A stretch of 64,000 nt of DNA from Trichodesmium sp002260545. GTDB taxonomy: Bacteria > Cyanobacteriota > Cyanobacteriia > Cyanobacteriales > Microcoleaceae. Positions 28,898 to 37,897 of the stretch are shown piece by piece. Position 1 is the stretch's first letter; each line of letters starts with the position of its first letter. The stretch covers positions 13,331 through 77,330 of the forward strand of contig NZ_JBNHEQ010000053.1 in the NCBI RefSeq assembly GCF_050016015.1, in the 5' to 3' direction. The notes under the pieces were generated by a model that saw only the letters and a program-made list of their open reading frames with translations, searched no databases and was not told the DNA's origin. The translations under genes were made by a program, and so were the position numbers.

Positions 28898-30259
28898 TTA
28901 AACTTTACAAGCGACACATTGTTTTAAAATATGTTGCAAAGAAGGTAGGGGTAACTTGTTAATAATTTCTGCTGCAAAAGCATCAATTAATAAGTTGCGA
29001 CTTGCTTCTTGACTCAAACCTCGACTTTGTAAATAAAATACCTCATCATCATCTAACTGACTAACAGTTGCTCCATGAGAACATTTAACATCATCGGCAA
29101 TAATTTCTAACTGCGGTTTTGTATCAACTCTCCCTCCAGAAGAAAGTAACAAATTACGATTTAACTGAGCAGCATTTGTCAACTGTGCAGTTTGAGAAAC
29201 ATAGACTTTCCCATTAAATACAGAATGCGCTTTATTGTCAACAATACACTTATAAAGTTGGTCAGTCACACCATGGGGATGATTCAAAATAATGCTGCTG
29301 TGAGTATCCGCTTCTTGCTGGTTACCAATAAATGACAAACCATAAAGATTAGTTTCTGTTCCCTCACCCATTTGAGTCACTTCTAAATTATGACGAGATA
29401 ACTTTGCCCCTAAATGAATAGCATTACAGCTATAACGACTATTTTTTGCTTGAGCGATCGCTGTTTTGCCAATATGAAATGCTGCTCCTGCATCTCGTTG
29501 CACCCTAGTATGATTAATTTCGGCATTTTCCTCTACCCATATTTCTGTGACAGTATTTGTCAGATAGGGGTGAGAACTTGGTGCTTCTGGGCAAATTACT
29601 TCTGCTGTCACGCAATGCTCAACTATTTTCGCGCTACTATTACTTTCTGCGACGACTAAACAACGACGCTGAGTCAATATGGGAATTTCCGTCTCAGTAG
29701 CAATAAATAATAGATGTATTGGTTTTTCTACCACCTGATTTTTTGGCAACCATACTACTGCTGCATCAGTTAAACCAGCAGTATTTAAGGAAGTAAATAC
29801 TTCTTGACTTCCTGGTTGTTGCGCCAAATAATTGCCGATGCGCTCTTGATATTCGGTTGGTAACTGTCCCAAGTTGCCTACAAATATCTCATTTTCTATA
29901 TCTGTCAGGGATGATAAGTTAGGTGCAAATACTCCATTAACAAATACCAACCGACTGTCTATTGCTTCCGGTAAAATAAAGGGAGCGATACTCAAAGCAT
30001 CCAATTCTACAGGAGCAGGTGCTTGGAAACCTAACTTCATCATTGCAGATAAGTCAGTAAATCGCCATTCCTCATCTTGCTTAGTCGGAAAAGCTAACTC
30101 ACGCACCCAAGTTGCTGCGCGATCGCGAACCTGTTGTAACCAAGCTGCCATATTTGCACCTAAAGGAAATTCTGGAGGTACAGTTGGAGAAACTCCTTTA
30201 CAAGATTCTTCGAGTAATTTATCTAAATAAGATATCTCTGGTTTTACAGACACTTGCAT
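28898..30259 (-). CDS. sufD: Fe-S cluster assembly protein SufD
   Basis: Scaffold subunit of the SufBC2D complex. 453 aa from ATG 30259 (MQVSVKPEISYLDKLLEESC); the open frame extends to 30373, but that part is repeat-derived (FNCSLFPVPCSLVLI). The SufB/SufD beta-helix core is recognisable (IHLGAKLSRHNLEVTQMGEG, ETNLYGLSFIGNQQEADTHS, GKVYVSQTAQLTNAAQLNRN, DDVKCSHGATVSQLDDDEVF). FRFTD-like EEWRFTDLS near residue 66 is typical of SufD. The gene ends with Cys-rich LKQCVACKV. Confidence 0.95.
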   Translation of the reverse strand: MQVSVKPEISYLDKLLEESCKGVSPTVPPEFPLGANMAAWLQQVRDRAATWVRELAFPTKQDEEWRFTDLSAMMKLGFQAPAPVELDALSIAPFILPEAIDSRLVFVNGVFAPNLSSLTDIENEIFVGNLGQLPTEYQERIGNYLAQQPGSQEVFTSLNTAGLTDAAVVWLPKNQVVEKPIHLLFIATETEIPILTQRRCLVVAESNSSAKIVEHCVTAEVICPEAPSSHPYLTNTVTEIWVEENAEINHTRVQRDAGAAFHIGKTAIAQAKNSRYSCNAIHLGAKLSRHNLEVTQMGEGTETNLYGLSFIGNQQEADTHSSIILNHPHGVTDQLYKCIVDNKAHSVFNGKVYVSQTAQLTNAAQLNRNLLLSSGGRVDTKPQLEIIADDVKCSHGATVSQLDDDEVFYLQSRGLSQEASRNLLIDAFAAEIINKLPLPSLQHILKQCVACKV

Positions 30260-30820
30260 AATTTTTATACCAATTATCAAAACTAGGGAACAGGGAACAG
30301 GGAACAGGGAACAGTTGAATTTCCAAGGGTTTTTCGTATAGGGAAACGCGGAGCGTTTTATGTTACGAAGCAAAACAGCATTGAGAAATGTCTGCGCCCT
30401 TTGCTTCGACTGCTATCATACTATACTTAGATGACACTTCAATTATTAAGTCATTAACACACTTTTTTTTAATCTTTTTGATAATTATCTATCAATCAGT
30501 TAGTGTTAATTCTTTTTATGTGTAGGGACGTTGCACAGGCAAAAATGCGTTTTCCGTTCCGGAATGCTCCGCTTTCCATGTCGGCGACAGCCGTTAACGG
30601 AGTTATGCGCCAGCAAAACATGTTCCGCAGCAAAACGTCCCTACTATTCTACTCATCCGCTCAAGGAAATTTATAAAAGTTTCTGAGAAATTATCTTCCC
30701 AAAAATTAAGGTTTAAAACCTCTCCTTTCATTTCAGGGAGAAAAAAAGTTCCTCTGAACCAATCATCTTAGTTTTTAAGAAGAGGTAATTATTAATTATT
30801 AATTGTTAATTATTAATTAT
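30260..30820. other. sufC-sufD spacer, repeat mosaic
   Basis: Contains a GGGAACA STRR (about 30283-30315), an expanded GTAGGG hairpin-type element (30522-30644) and a ~110-bp dispersed repeat (about 30706-30815). No gene. Confidence 0.75.
30522..30644. repeat. GTAGGGACGTT element with expanded centre
   Basis: The ends GTAGGGACGTT and AACGTCCCTAC are those of the 28-bp palindromes, but about 100 bp of sequence with TCCGTTCCGGAATGCTCCG separates them. A related expanded form is at 9455-9527. Confidence 0.65.
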
Positions 30821-31603
30821 TTAAACCCCTACCTTTGCTTCTTCAATCACATCATCGTAACCTTTTTCTTCTAGTTCTAATGCTAATTCTTTTGTACCAG
30901 TTTTAATAATTCTACCGCCTTCAGTTACATGAACAAAATCTGGCACAATATAGTTTAATAAACGTTGATAGTGAGTAATTACTAACATAGAATTTGATTC
31001 ATTTGCCAATTCATTTACTCCGTTTGCGACTATCCTCAAAGCATCAATATCTAATCCTGAATCTGTCTCATCTAAAATTGCTAATTTTGGATCTAACAAT
31101 GCCATTTGTAAGATTTCATTTCGCTTCTTTTCTCCACCAGAAAAACCTTCATTTACACTGCGGTCTAAAAATTCTGGTTTCATCTTGACAATACCTAATT
31201 TATCCTGTACCAAATCGTCAAAATCAAAAGCGTCTAATTCTTCTAATCCTTGATATTTCTGTTTCGTATTATAAGCAACTCGCAAAAAATCTAAGTTGCT
31301 CACTCCAGGAATTTCTAGAGGATATTGAAATGCTAAGAACACACCATTTAATGAACGTTCTTCTGGCTCCATTTCTAATAAATTTTTACCTAAAAATGTA
31401 ACTTCTCCACCTGTAACTTCATAAGCAGGATGACCTGCTAATACTTTAGAAAAGGTACTTTTACCGGAACCATTCGGACCCATAATAGCATGAATTTCTC
31501 CAGCTTTTATTTCTAGATTCATGCCTTTAAGAATCTCTTTTCCTTCGACATTAGCTGTTAAGTTTTTAACAGATAAAATAACTTCGCTATTTTCTTTAAT
31601 CAT
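30821..31603 (-). CDS. sufC: Fe-S cluster assembly ATPase SufC
   Basis: Soluble ABC-type ATPase that energises the SufBCD scaffold. 260 aa from ATG 31603 (MIKENSEVILSVKNLTANVE); a 28-codon upstream extension lacks family similarity. Walker A GPNGSGKST, signature GFSGGEKKRNEIL, Walker B LAILDETDSGLD and the H-loop in VITHYQRLL are all present. It lies between sufB and sufD in the same orientation, although the spacers are long. Confidence 0.96.
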   Translation of the reverse strand: MIKENSEVILSVKNLTANVEGKEILKGMNLEIKAGEIHAIMGPNGSGKSTFSKVLAGHPAYEVTGGEVTFLGKNLLEMEPEERSLNGVFLAFQYPLEIPGVSNLDFLRVAYNTKQKYQGLEELDAFDFDDLVQDKLGIVKMKPEFLDRSVNEGFSGGEKKRNEILQMALLDPKLAILDETDSGLDIDALRIVANGVNELANESNSMLVITHYQRLLNYIVPDFVHVTEGGRIIKTGTKELALELEEKGYDDVIEEAKVGV

Positions 31604-32051
31604 GTTTACCCCTTTGAATAGTTCTGAATTATTTTTTTTTAGTAAAATCCTTGAATAAGTGTAGGTTGGGTTGTTTGCGCGATTCATTGCGCAGCATAGA
31701 ACGTTTGCGGAGCATTTCCAACGGAAAAACCCAACAACAAGTACCTAATTTTATTCCTAAATCACAGGAATATATGCTTTTAGACTTGAAAGTATATGTA
31801 ATTAATCCTGCATAATTACTTAATAACCTATCCCTTATTAAGACAGATTTTTATAAAGTATGGCAATAATAACGCTGATGTTGGGTTTCACTTTGTTCTA
31901 CCCAACCTACATTTTTACGCTAATTATTAATTGATGATGAATAATAAATAATGCCAACCATCTCTGATTATCAATTATCCATTGGTAAGGAAAAGCTTTA
32001 AACCTCTAGGAATTAATTATCAATTATTCATTATCCATTATCAATTATTAA
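31604..32051. other. sufB-sufC spacer
   Basis: 448 bp without a gene. It contains GTTGGGTT/AACCCAAC-type inverted fragments and AATTATCAATTATCCATT repeats near the sufB stop. Confidence 0.65.
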
Positions 32052-33488
32052 TTATCCCACCGTTCCTTCTAATTTCAAACTCAATAACTTATCAGCTTCC
32101 GCAGCAAATTCCATCGGCAATTCATTAAATACATCTTTACAGAAACCACTGATAATCATAGACACTGCATCTTCAGCAGAAATACCTCTTTGAGTAAAAT
32201 AGAAAAGTTGGTCTTCTCCTATTTTAGAAGTAGAAGCTTCATGCTCAACCTTAGCAGTATTATTGTCTACTTGAATATAGGGAAAAGTATTTGCTTGAGC
32301 GCGATCGCCTATTAACATTGAGTCACATTGAGAATAGTTCCGCGCACCCTTCGCACCAGATCCCATTTTCACTAAACCACGGTAACTATTAGCAGAATTT
32401 CCAGCAGAAATACCCTTAGAAATAATTGTACTGCGAGTATTTTTGCCGATATGTACCATTTTTGTACCTGTATCTGCTTGTTGTTTATTATTAGTTAGAG
32501 CAACAGAATAAAATTCTCCTACTGAGTTGTCACCCACTAAAACACAACTAGGATATTTCCAGGTAATAGCGGAACCAGTTTCTACTTGCGTCCAGGAAAT
32601 TTTAGAATTTACTCCCTTACACAAACCGCGCTTAGTCACAAAATTATAGATACCACCCTTACCATTTTCATCTCCAGCAAACCAGTTTTGCACAGTCGAA
32701 TATTTAATATCAGCGTTATCCAGAGCAACAAGTTCAACAACCGCAGCATGAAGTTGGTTAGTATCAAACATCGGAGCAGTGCAACCTTCCAAATAGGTGA
32801 CAGAACTACTTTCTTCTGCTACAATAAGAGTCCGCTCAAACTGCCCAGAGTCACCATTATTGATTCTAAAGTAAGTAGACAAATCCATCGGACATTGTAC
32901 ACCTTTAGGAATAAAAACAAAAGACCCATCACTAAATACAGCAGAATTTAGAGCAGCAAAAAAATTATCCCCCACTGGTACAACACTACCCAGATATTTT
33001 TCCACTAATTCTGGATATTCCTTTACTGCTTCAGAAATAGAGCAAAAAATCACTCCTTCTTCAGCAAGCTTTTCTTTAAAAGTAGTAGCAACAGAAACAC
33101 TATCAAAGACAGCATCAACTGCAACATTACTCAGACGTTTCTGCTCTGATAGAGGGATACCCAGTTTCTCAAAAGTATCCAACAAAGTAGGATCTACTTC
33201 ATCTAAGCTTTTTTTCTTATCTTGAACCTTTGGCGCTGAATAGTAAATTATATTCTGGTAGTCTATTTTTGGATAGTCAACCTGCGCCCATACTGGTTCC
33301 TTCATTTGCAACCACTTCTGATATGCTTTGAGGCGAAAGTTAAGCATAAACTCTGGTTCATTCTTTTTTGCAGAAATCAGACGAACTATATCTTCACTGA
33401 GTCCGCGAGGAATAGTATCTGATTCAATATCAGTGACGAAACCATATTTATAAGGTTGATTAACTAAGGTTGTTACTTTAGCAGTCAT
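32052..33488 (-). CDS. sufB: Fe-S cluster assembly protein SufB
   Basis: Scaffold subunit on which the Fe-S cluster is built, 478 aa, the usual length. It starts MTAKVTTLVNQPYKYGFVTD. Characteristic segments are SVVPVGDNFFAALNSAVFSDGSF, the Cys of CPMDLSTYFRINN, TYLEGCTAPMFDTNQLHAAV, the glycine-rich beta-helix, EHEASTSKIGEDQLFYFTQRG and FCKDVFNELPMEF. It is the first gene of the suf operon, divergent from sufR. Its leader contains a TIR element (33529-33623) and a SufR-type operator (33676-33689). Confidence 0.97.
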   Translation of the reverse strand: MTAKVTTLVNQPYKYGFVTDIESDTIPRGLSEDIVRLISAKKNEPEFMLNFRLKAYQKWLQMKEPVWAQVDYPKIDYQNIIYYSAPKVQDKKKSLDEVDPTLLDTFEKLGIPLSEQKRLSNVAVDAVFDSVSVATTFKEKLAEEGVIFCSISEAVKEYPELVEKYLGSVVPVGDNFFAALNSAVFSDGSFVFIPKGVQCPMDLSTYFRINNGDSGQFERTLIVAEESSSVTYLEGCTAPMFDTNQLHAAVVELVALDNADIKYSTVQNWFAGDENGKGGIYNFVTKRGLCKGVNSKISWTQVETGSAITWKYPSCVLVGDNSVGEFYSVALTNNKQQADTGTKMVHIGKNTRSTIISKGISAGNSANSYRGLVKMGSGAKGARNYSQCDSMLIGDRAQANTFPYIQVDNNTAKVEHEASTSKIGEDQLFYFTQRGISAEDAVSMIISGFCKDVFNELPMEFAAEADKLLSLKLEGTVG

Positions 33489-33528
33489 TTTACTTATTTC
33501 CTAGTAATTATTTCCTAGTTATATTTAT

Positions 33529-33623
33529 AGGACTTACACAGAAACCGGGTTGATCGACGAAATTTCGTGATTTGAAATAATCAGGGCAATAAACTCGGTT
33601 TCTTGTTTGGGTGTCTAAGTCCT
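33529..33623. repeat. MITE-like element in the sufB leader
   Basis: The ends AGGACTTACACAGAAACCGGGTT and the complement of CTCGGTTTCT..TAAGTCCT match the family at 13688-13789. It lies between the predicted SufR operator and the sufB start codon. Confidence 0.75.
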
Positions 33624-33675
33624 GATTTACTTACTTAGTAATTTAAAGAGGCTTTAGTGGCCATTAGGATTTAAA

Positions 33676-33689
33676 CAACTTATTTGTTG
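33676..33689. promoter_or_regulatory. SufR operator (CAAC-N6-GTTG)
   Basis: CAACTTATTTGTTG is a perfect match to the CAAC-N6-GTTG inverted repeat bound by SufR in Synechocystis. It lies between divergent sufB and sufR, as expected for autoregulation and Fe-S-dependent repression of sufBCDS. Confidence 0.85.
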
Positions 33690-33876
33690 CTTAAGTCTAT
33701 TTTAGGTTACATTAACAACAGTGATATTGTCAAAGTCCAGTAAAAAATTTTTTTTGACCAAAAAAACAAAAAATAAGGTCTCTTGTCCTTTTAAGGGAAT
33801 AAAAAATCAACTTCAGTATTTCAAGTGTCCCAATACAGAGGTTGTTACTGATAACTGATAACTGATAATTGAAATA

Positions 33877-34590
33877 ATGGAAACAACTCAACAAAATTCA
33901 ACCAAACAAGAAATCCTGCAACATTTGATGAAGCGAACTCAAGCTACTGCTTCAGAGTTAGCTGAGTCATTAGAAATTAGCCCCCAGGCCATACGTCGCC
34001 ATTTAAAAGACTTAGAAACAGAAGGACTGATTATATATAAATCAGTAGCAACAGGAATGGGAAGGCCACAACATATCTATGAACTGACAACTCAGGGACG
34101 CGATCGCTTTCCCCACAGTTACGATCAGTTCGCTGTTTCTTTTCTGGATACTTTGGCAGAAACTATGGGATATGACCAACTTACCCAAATCCTGCACAAA
34201 CAATGGCAACGTAAGGCAATGCACTATCGCCAACTACTGGGAACAGGATCAGTGCAGGAGCGCGTAGCCCATTTAGTAGAACTCCGCAAAGCTGAGGGTT
34301 ACATGGCAGAGTGGTATCCTAATGAACAGGTCAAAATTGAAAATTCAAAATTCAAAAGTGATTCAACTTTAGAGGAAGTTGAAGGATATATATTGATAGA
34401 ACATAACTGTGCCATATCTAATGTGGCCGAATCTTTCCCCAGTGTTTGTGGCCATGAGTTAGAGATGTTTGGTGCTGTACTGCCTGATTGTACTGTAGAG
34501 AGAACCCATTGGATTGTTAATGGAGAACATCGTTGTGGTTATTTAATTATTAAACAGAAGGAAGAAGGAAGAAGCGAAGAAGTGGTGTAA
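33877..34590 (+). CDS. sufR: SufR, Fe-S cluster biogenesis repressor
   Basis: DeoR-type winged-helix repressor that holds an Fe-S cluster and controls the suf operon and itself. 237 aa. The N-terminal HTH is at about residues 21-45 (TQATASELAESLEISPQAIR, then RHLKDLETEGLI). C-terminal cysteines C178, C191, C205 and C220 are present, in HNCAISNVAESFPSVCGHEL, VLPDCTVE and EHRCGYLI, matching the cluster-ligand set of cyanobacterial SufR. The gene is divergent from sufB with a perfect SufR box between. The start codon follows CTGATAACTGATAACTGATAA with no clear Shine-Dalgarno. Confidence 0.96.
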   Translation: METTQQNSTKQEILQHLMKRTQATASELAESLEISPQAIRRHLKDLETEGLIIYKSVATGMGRPQHIYELTTQGRDRFPHSYDQFAVSFLDTLAETMGYDQLTQILHKQWQRKAMHYRQLLGTGSVQERVAHLVELRKAEGYMAEWYPNEQVKIENSKFKSDSTLEEVEGYILIEHNCAISNVAESFPSVCGHELEMFGAVLPDCTVERTHWIVNGEHRCGYLIIKQKEEGRSEEVV

Positions 34591-34636
34591 TTTTTCTTTA
34601 TACTGTCAATAAAAAAATATAAAATTAAAAGTTGAT

Positions 34637-35008
34637 ATGCAACCATCGATGGAATTTTTAACGCCAGAGGAGTCTGCTCAAGTTGATGCAGCGCTCCTAA
34701 CTTCTAAGGATAAGTTTTCAACACGATTGGCCATTTATTCTTTGAGGTGTTTAAGGCAAATAGCCACTGAAACAGGTTTGACTCCAGAGAAAATACCTGC
34801 TGAACAGGTGGAAACTTGGATTAAAAAGGATGAAAGTCTGAAGCAAAATTTAGATATAGATGCTAATTTTGAGAGTTTCTTTATTAAATTGGTGATGGCC
34901 TCGTTATCTCCTTTAAAGCAGGTTGCTCAAGAATCTGCTATACCAATTCAGGATTTGACAGTTCAGCAGGTTATTAAATGGTTTGAGAAAAAAGGAAAGC
35001 TAGACTAA
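34637..35008 (+). CDS. Conserved cyanobacterial hypothetical, 123 aa
   Basis: It starts MQPSMEFLTPEESAQVDAAL, 46 bp after sufR on the same strand, so it is probably co-transcribed. It is helical and soluble with no membrane segment. An internal similarity is visible: IPAEQVETWIKKDE (about residues 53-66) and LTVQQVIKWFEKKG (about 107-120), each preceded by a helix, suggesting two related helical motifs. I recognise it only as a conserved cyanobacterial hypothetical; a link to Fe-S regulation is inferred from position alone. Confidence 0.7.
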   Translation: MQPSMEFLTPEESAQVDAALLTSKDKFSTRLAIYSLRCLRQIATETGLTPEKIPAEQVETWIKKDESLKQNLDIDANFESFFIKLVMASLSPLKQVAQESAIPIQDLTVQQVIKWFEKKGKLD

Positions 35009-35125
35009 AGATTTTAGGCACGGATGGGATGATTAAGAGATGGACGTTTTTTAGTTAGGCATTTGAGGAAAAATGAACGATTTGAACTCAAAGTTTGAGA
35101 CGGAAAAAAAATTTTGCTTAGGGGG

Positions 35126-35154
35126 TTGACATTTATAGAAAAGGTATTTATAGT
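35126..35154 (+). promoter_or_regulatory. Strong sigma70-type promoter for the 5S rRNA
   Basis: TTGACA at 35126-35131, a 17-bp spacer and TATAGT at 35149-35154 are near consensus. The predicted start is around 35161, about 75 bp before the 5S gene. Confidence 0.75.
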
Positions 35155-35234
35155 AATAAATGTAAGGAAAACAAAGAGCTGGAAGACCTAAAGGTTAAAG
35201 GCAAATATAATTAATTAAAGTGATTATAAAGTTT

Positions 35235-35352
35235 TCCTGGTGTCTATGACGTAGTGGAACCACTCCGATCCATCCCGAACTCGGAAGTGAAACGCTAGAG
35301 TGGCGAAGATACTCGGTGGGTAGCTGCCCGGTAAAATAGCACGATGCCAGGT
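35235..35352 (+). rRNA. rrf: 5S ribosomal RNA, isolated copy
   Basis: Begins TCCTGGTGTCTATGACGTAG and ends CGATGCCAGG; the two ends pair to form helix I. The conserved GATCCATCCCGAACTCGG segment (loop B/C region) and the GGTGGGTAGCTGCC arm are present. No 23S or 16S gene flanks it. It has its own promoter at 35126 and terminator at 35361, so it looks like a stand-alone transcription unit. Confidence 0.95.
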
Positions 35353-35360
35353 TAAATATA

Positions 35361-35402
35361 AACAAAGGTTCTCTTAACGATACAAGAGAACCTTTGTTTT
35401 TT
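35361..35402 (+). terminator. Rho-independent terminator after 5S rRNA
   Basis: A perfect 15-bp stem (AACAAAGGTTCTCTT and its complement) with an 8-base loop is followed by a T run. Confidence 0.9.
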
Positions 35403-35991
35403 GGTGAATTTAACATTCCTCTTACCAAAAAATAAAGGTATAAAGCCTCTCACTCACCGTGGAGAAACAAAAAAAATTTCCTTTTATTCAATCCTCTTCC
35501 TTTTAGGGCTATGCTTTATAAACATCTTTCTTAACATAAAACTTGACAAAACAGACAAGTTATGTGTGTGTAGGTCTTGAAAAGGCTTTTTTCACAGCAA
35601 AAATGTATTCAAAATTACATTTTTTTTAATAACTTAAGTAGTTTTGCCTAGCTACTATAACTATTTCTCCCTTCTCCCCTGCTCCCTGCTCCCCCTCTCC
35701 CCACAAGGTTTTCAGCAGTTCCTTATAAGGGATAGCTTTTAGGGAGAGGTAATTATCAATTATCAATTATCAATTATTGAAAAACAGTATCTAAATACTA
35801 TTTAGAGCAATCCTAAATAAGTCTAAATAGGTTGTAAGATTTTATCGTAGGGCTTTTGGTCTCGAAATCTCTTGGTACTTGGGTTTGGAGACCAAACCCC
35901 TACAGTTTTTTCTCACAATTATTCCTGATTGCTATAGTTATGATATGATTCTCAAGACTATTCTAATGTAATTTATTATTACGAATAACTT
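35403..35991. other. Intergenic repeats upstream of the TerB-like gene
   Basis: Contains parts of the ~110-bp repeat (about 35425-35510 and its tail near 35740-35780), a CTCCCTGCTCCC STRR and a GGGTTTGGAGACCAAACCC palindrome (near 35880). No gene. Confidence 0.7.
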
Positions 35992-36483
35992 ATGAGCGAT
36001 TTATCTGACAAAAAAGTTGAATTTCCGGCATTTTTCCAAGATGAATATGGTTTATCTAATGCTGAAGAAATAGCTACTCTTAACTATGGCTATGCTTTGC
36101 TGACTATTGCTGGAGCTGATGGAGAAGTTAGCCAAGCAGAAATGAATTGGCTAATAAATCACCAACTTTCTTTAAATGTGCCAGAACACATTATTGAAGC
36201 ATACAAAACTTTTGACTACAAAAATGGCAATTTGGAAGAACTAATTCCTGATATTAATAGAGCTGATGTGCCTTTTAATGTTGCCAGATCGTTAATTTAT
36301 CATGCCATAAAAATGTCTAAAGCTGATTTAGAATTCGCGTATGAAGAACAAAAGGCTGTCATAAAAGCAGCTAAACTTTTAGGAGTTTCTGATGATATTC
36401 GATTAGCCTTAAATAGTTTAGTTGATACGGAAGAAAGTGTTAATAGAACGCGGAAAGCATTGATGGAGACAAATAAAATTTGA
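35992..36483 (+). CDS. TerB-family protein
   Basis: 163-aa cytoplasmic protein with the TerB (tellurite-resistance TerB) helical fold. YALLTIAGADGEVSQAEMNW at about residues 33-52 contains the acidic A-x-ADGEVs-x-E signature, and a second helical half (YHAIKMSKADLEFAYEEQKA) follows. TerB-like domains bind metal and sit in diverse stress or membrane systems; a specific role cannot be assigned. It stands alone, with nadC starting 224 bp downstream. Confidence 0.75.
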   Translation: MSDLSDKKVEFPAFFQDEYGLSNAEEIATLNYGYALLTIAGADGEVSQAEMNWLINHQLSLNVPEHIIEAYKTFDYKNGNLEELIPDINRADVPFNVARSLIYHAIKMSKADLEFAYEEQKAVIKAAKLLGVSDDIRLALNSLVDTEESVNRTRKALMETNKI

Positions 36484-36707
36484 TTAATTGAGGCAGATTT
36501 TGTAATTATAATTGTAACTCACGCTAGTTGATTCTAATAGTAAGGGTAGATTAAAAAAAATCTTGGTGTATCATCATTTTGAGAGATATTTTAATCCACC
36601 CTGTATATTGATTTTAAATATTAAAATAGGCAATGTACAAGATAATTATTATTGTATAGGAAAAAATAATTTTATTCAATTTATTAATATCGGAAAAAGG
36701 CGAAACT

Positions 36708-37571
36708 ATGAAAGCAGTTGTACCTCCAAAACTAATATTAGATAATTTATTAAAAGATTGGCTGCTAGAAGATATTGGTAGAGGCGATCGCACAACTTCT
36801 GGCCTATTTTCAGGTAGTGAAGTAATTTTAGGTACTGGCCATTGGTTAGTAAAGGAAGCAGGAGTCATTGCAGGTTTACCCATAGCAGCTAGGGTATTTC
36901 AACTTCTGGATGAAAAGGTAAATTTTTTACCCAGTGTTGCAGAGGGGGAATGGTGCGAGAAGGGAACAGTAATTGCTAAATTAGATGGGCCTTTAGATAG
37001 TTTACTCACTGGGGAGAGGGTGGCCTTAAATCTAGGAATGCGTCTGAGTGGGATAGCAACTATGACTCGTAGATATGCAGATAAAATTGCCGATCTACCA
37101 GTGCAACTCGTTGATACTCGGAAAACAACACCTGGTCTGAGAATATTAGAAAAATATGCCACTCAAGTTGGTGGGGCAAAAAATCATCGGATGGGTTTGG
37201 ATGATGCGGTAATGATTAAAGATAATCATATTGCTGCTGCTGGAGGTATTGGGGAAGCGATCGCTAAAGTCAGAGAAACAATGCCTTATCCTTTAACTAT
37301 TGAAGTAGAAACAGAAACATTAGTAGAAGTAGAGACTGCTTTGGAGCATCAAGCAGATATTATTATGCTTGATAATATGTCTGTTGAAGTGATGGAGCAA
37401 GCAGTTAAAATGATTCGGCAAAATAATCGTCGGATTAAAATAGAAGCTTCGGGAAATATTACCTTAGAAACTATTAGGAATGTTGCCGAAACAGGAGTAG
37501 ATTATATTTCTACAAGTGCTCCTATTACTCGGTCAACTTGGTTAGATTTAAGTATGAAAATTAGGGAGTAG
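36708..37571 (+). CDS. nadC: Nicotinate-nucleotide pyrophosphorylase (carboxylating)
   Basis: Quinolinate phosphoribosyltransferase of de novo NAD synthesis: quinolinate + PRPP to nicotinate mononucleotide + CO2 + PPi. 287 aa, the usual length. Family signatures are EDIGRGDRTTSGLF, ERVALNLGMRLSGIATMTRR, VDTRKTTPGLRILEKYA, VGGAKNHRMGLDDAVMIKDN and IMLDNMSVE. The C-terminus DLSMKIRE runs straight into a GGGAGTAGGGAGTAG STRR, so the last residues may be repeat-modified. AAAAAGG lies upstream of the ATG. Confidence 0.96.
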   Translation: MKAVVPPKLILDNLLKDWLLEDIGRGDRTTSGLFSGSEVILGTGHWLVKEAGVIAGLPIAARVFQLLDEKVNFLPSVAEGEWCEKGTVIAKLDGPLDSLLTGERVALNLGMRLSGIATMTRRYADKIADLPVQLVDTRKTTPGLRILEKYATQVGGAKNHRMGLDDAVMIKDNHIAAAGGIGEAIAKVRETMPYPLTIEVETETLVEVETALEHQADIIMLDNMSVEVMEQAVKMIRQNNRRIKIEASGNITLETIRNVAETGVDYISTSAPITRSTWLDLSMKIRE

Positions 37572-37897
37572 GGAGTAGGGAGTAGGGAGTAGGGACTAGG
37601 GGAGTATTTTTTTTTCCTTATCTGCCTTTTATGCTAACTTTTTGAGCGTTTTAATGAAGCGGTAAAAATATTTTACAGGAAATGTCTCTTTGACAATAAA
37701 AATGATTTATGGCCTAAAAAATGGTATTTAAACCATTAAATTCTGATTTCTGGCTCCTGACTCCTAAAAAATTCCCTAGCTATTTAGTAATAGATGGAGA
37801 ATCTTTAGCTTACTGATAGAAACTTTTTTTACTATTCCTAATTCCCTATTCCCTAATTCCCTAATTCTATATTCTCTATTCCCTATTCCCTGTTCCC
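37572..37897. other. Intergenic STRRs between nadC and the peptidase
   Basis: GGGAGTA heptamers (37566-37600) and CCCTATT/CCTAATT arrays (about 37838-37895). No gene. Confidence 0.75.

Noticed and set aside
35195..35428. Minus-strand 77-aa ORF over the 5S rRNA
   Set aside because: Antisense of a clear 5S gene and its terminator.
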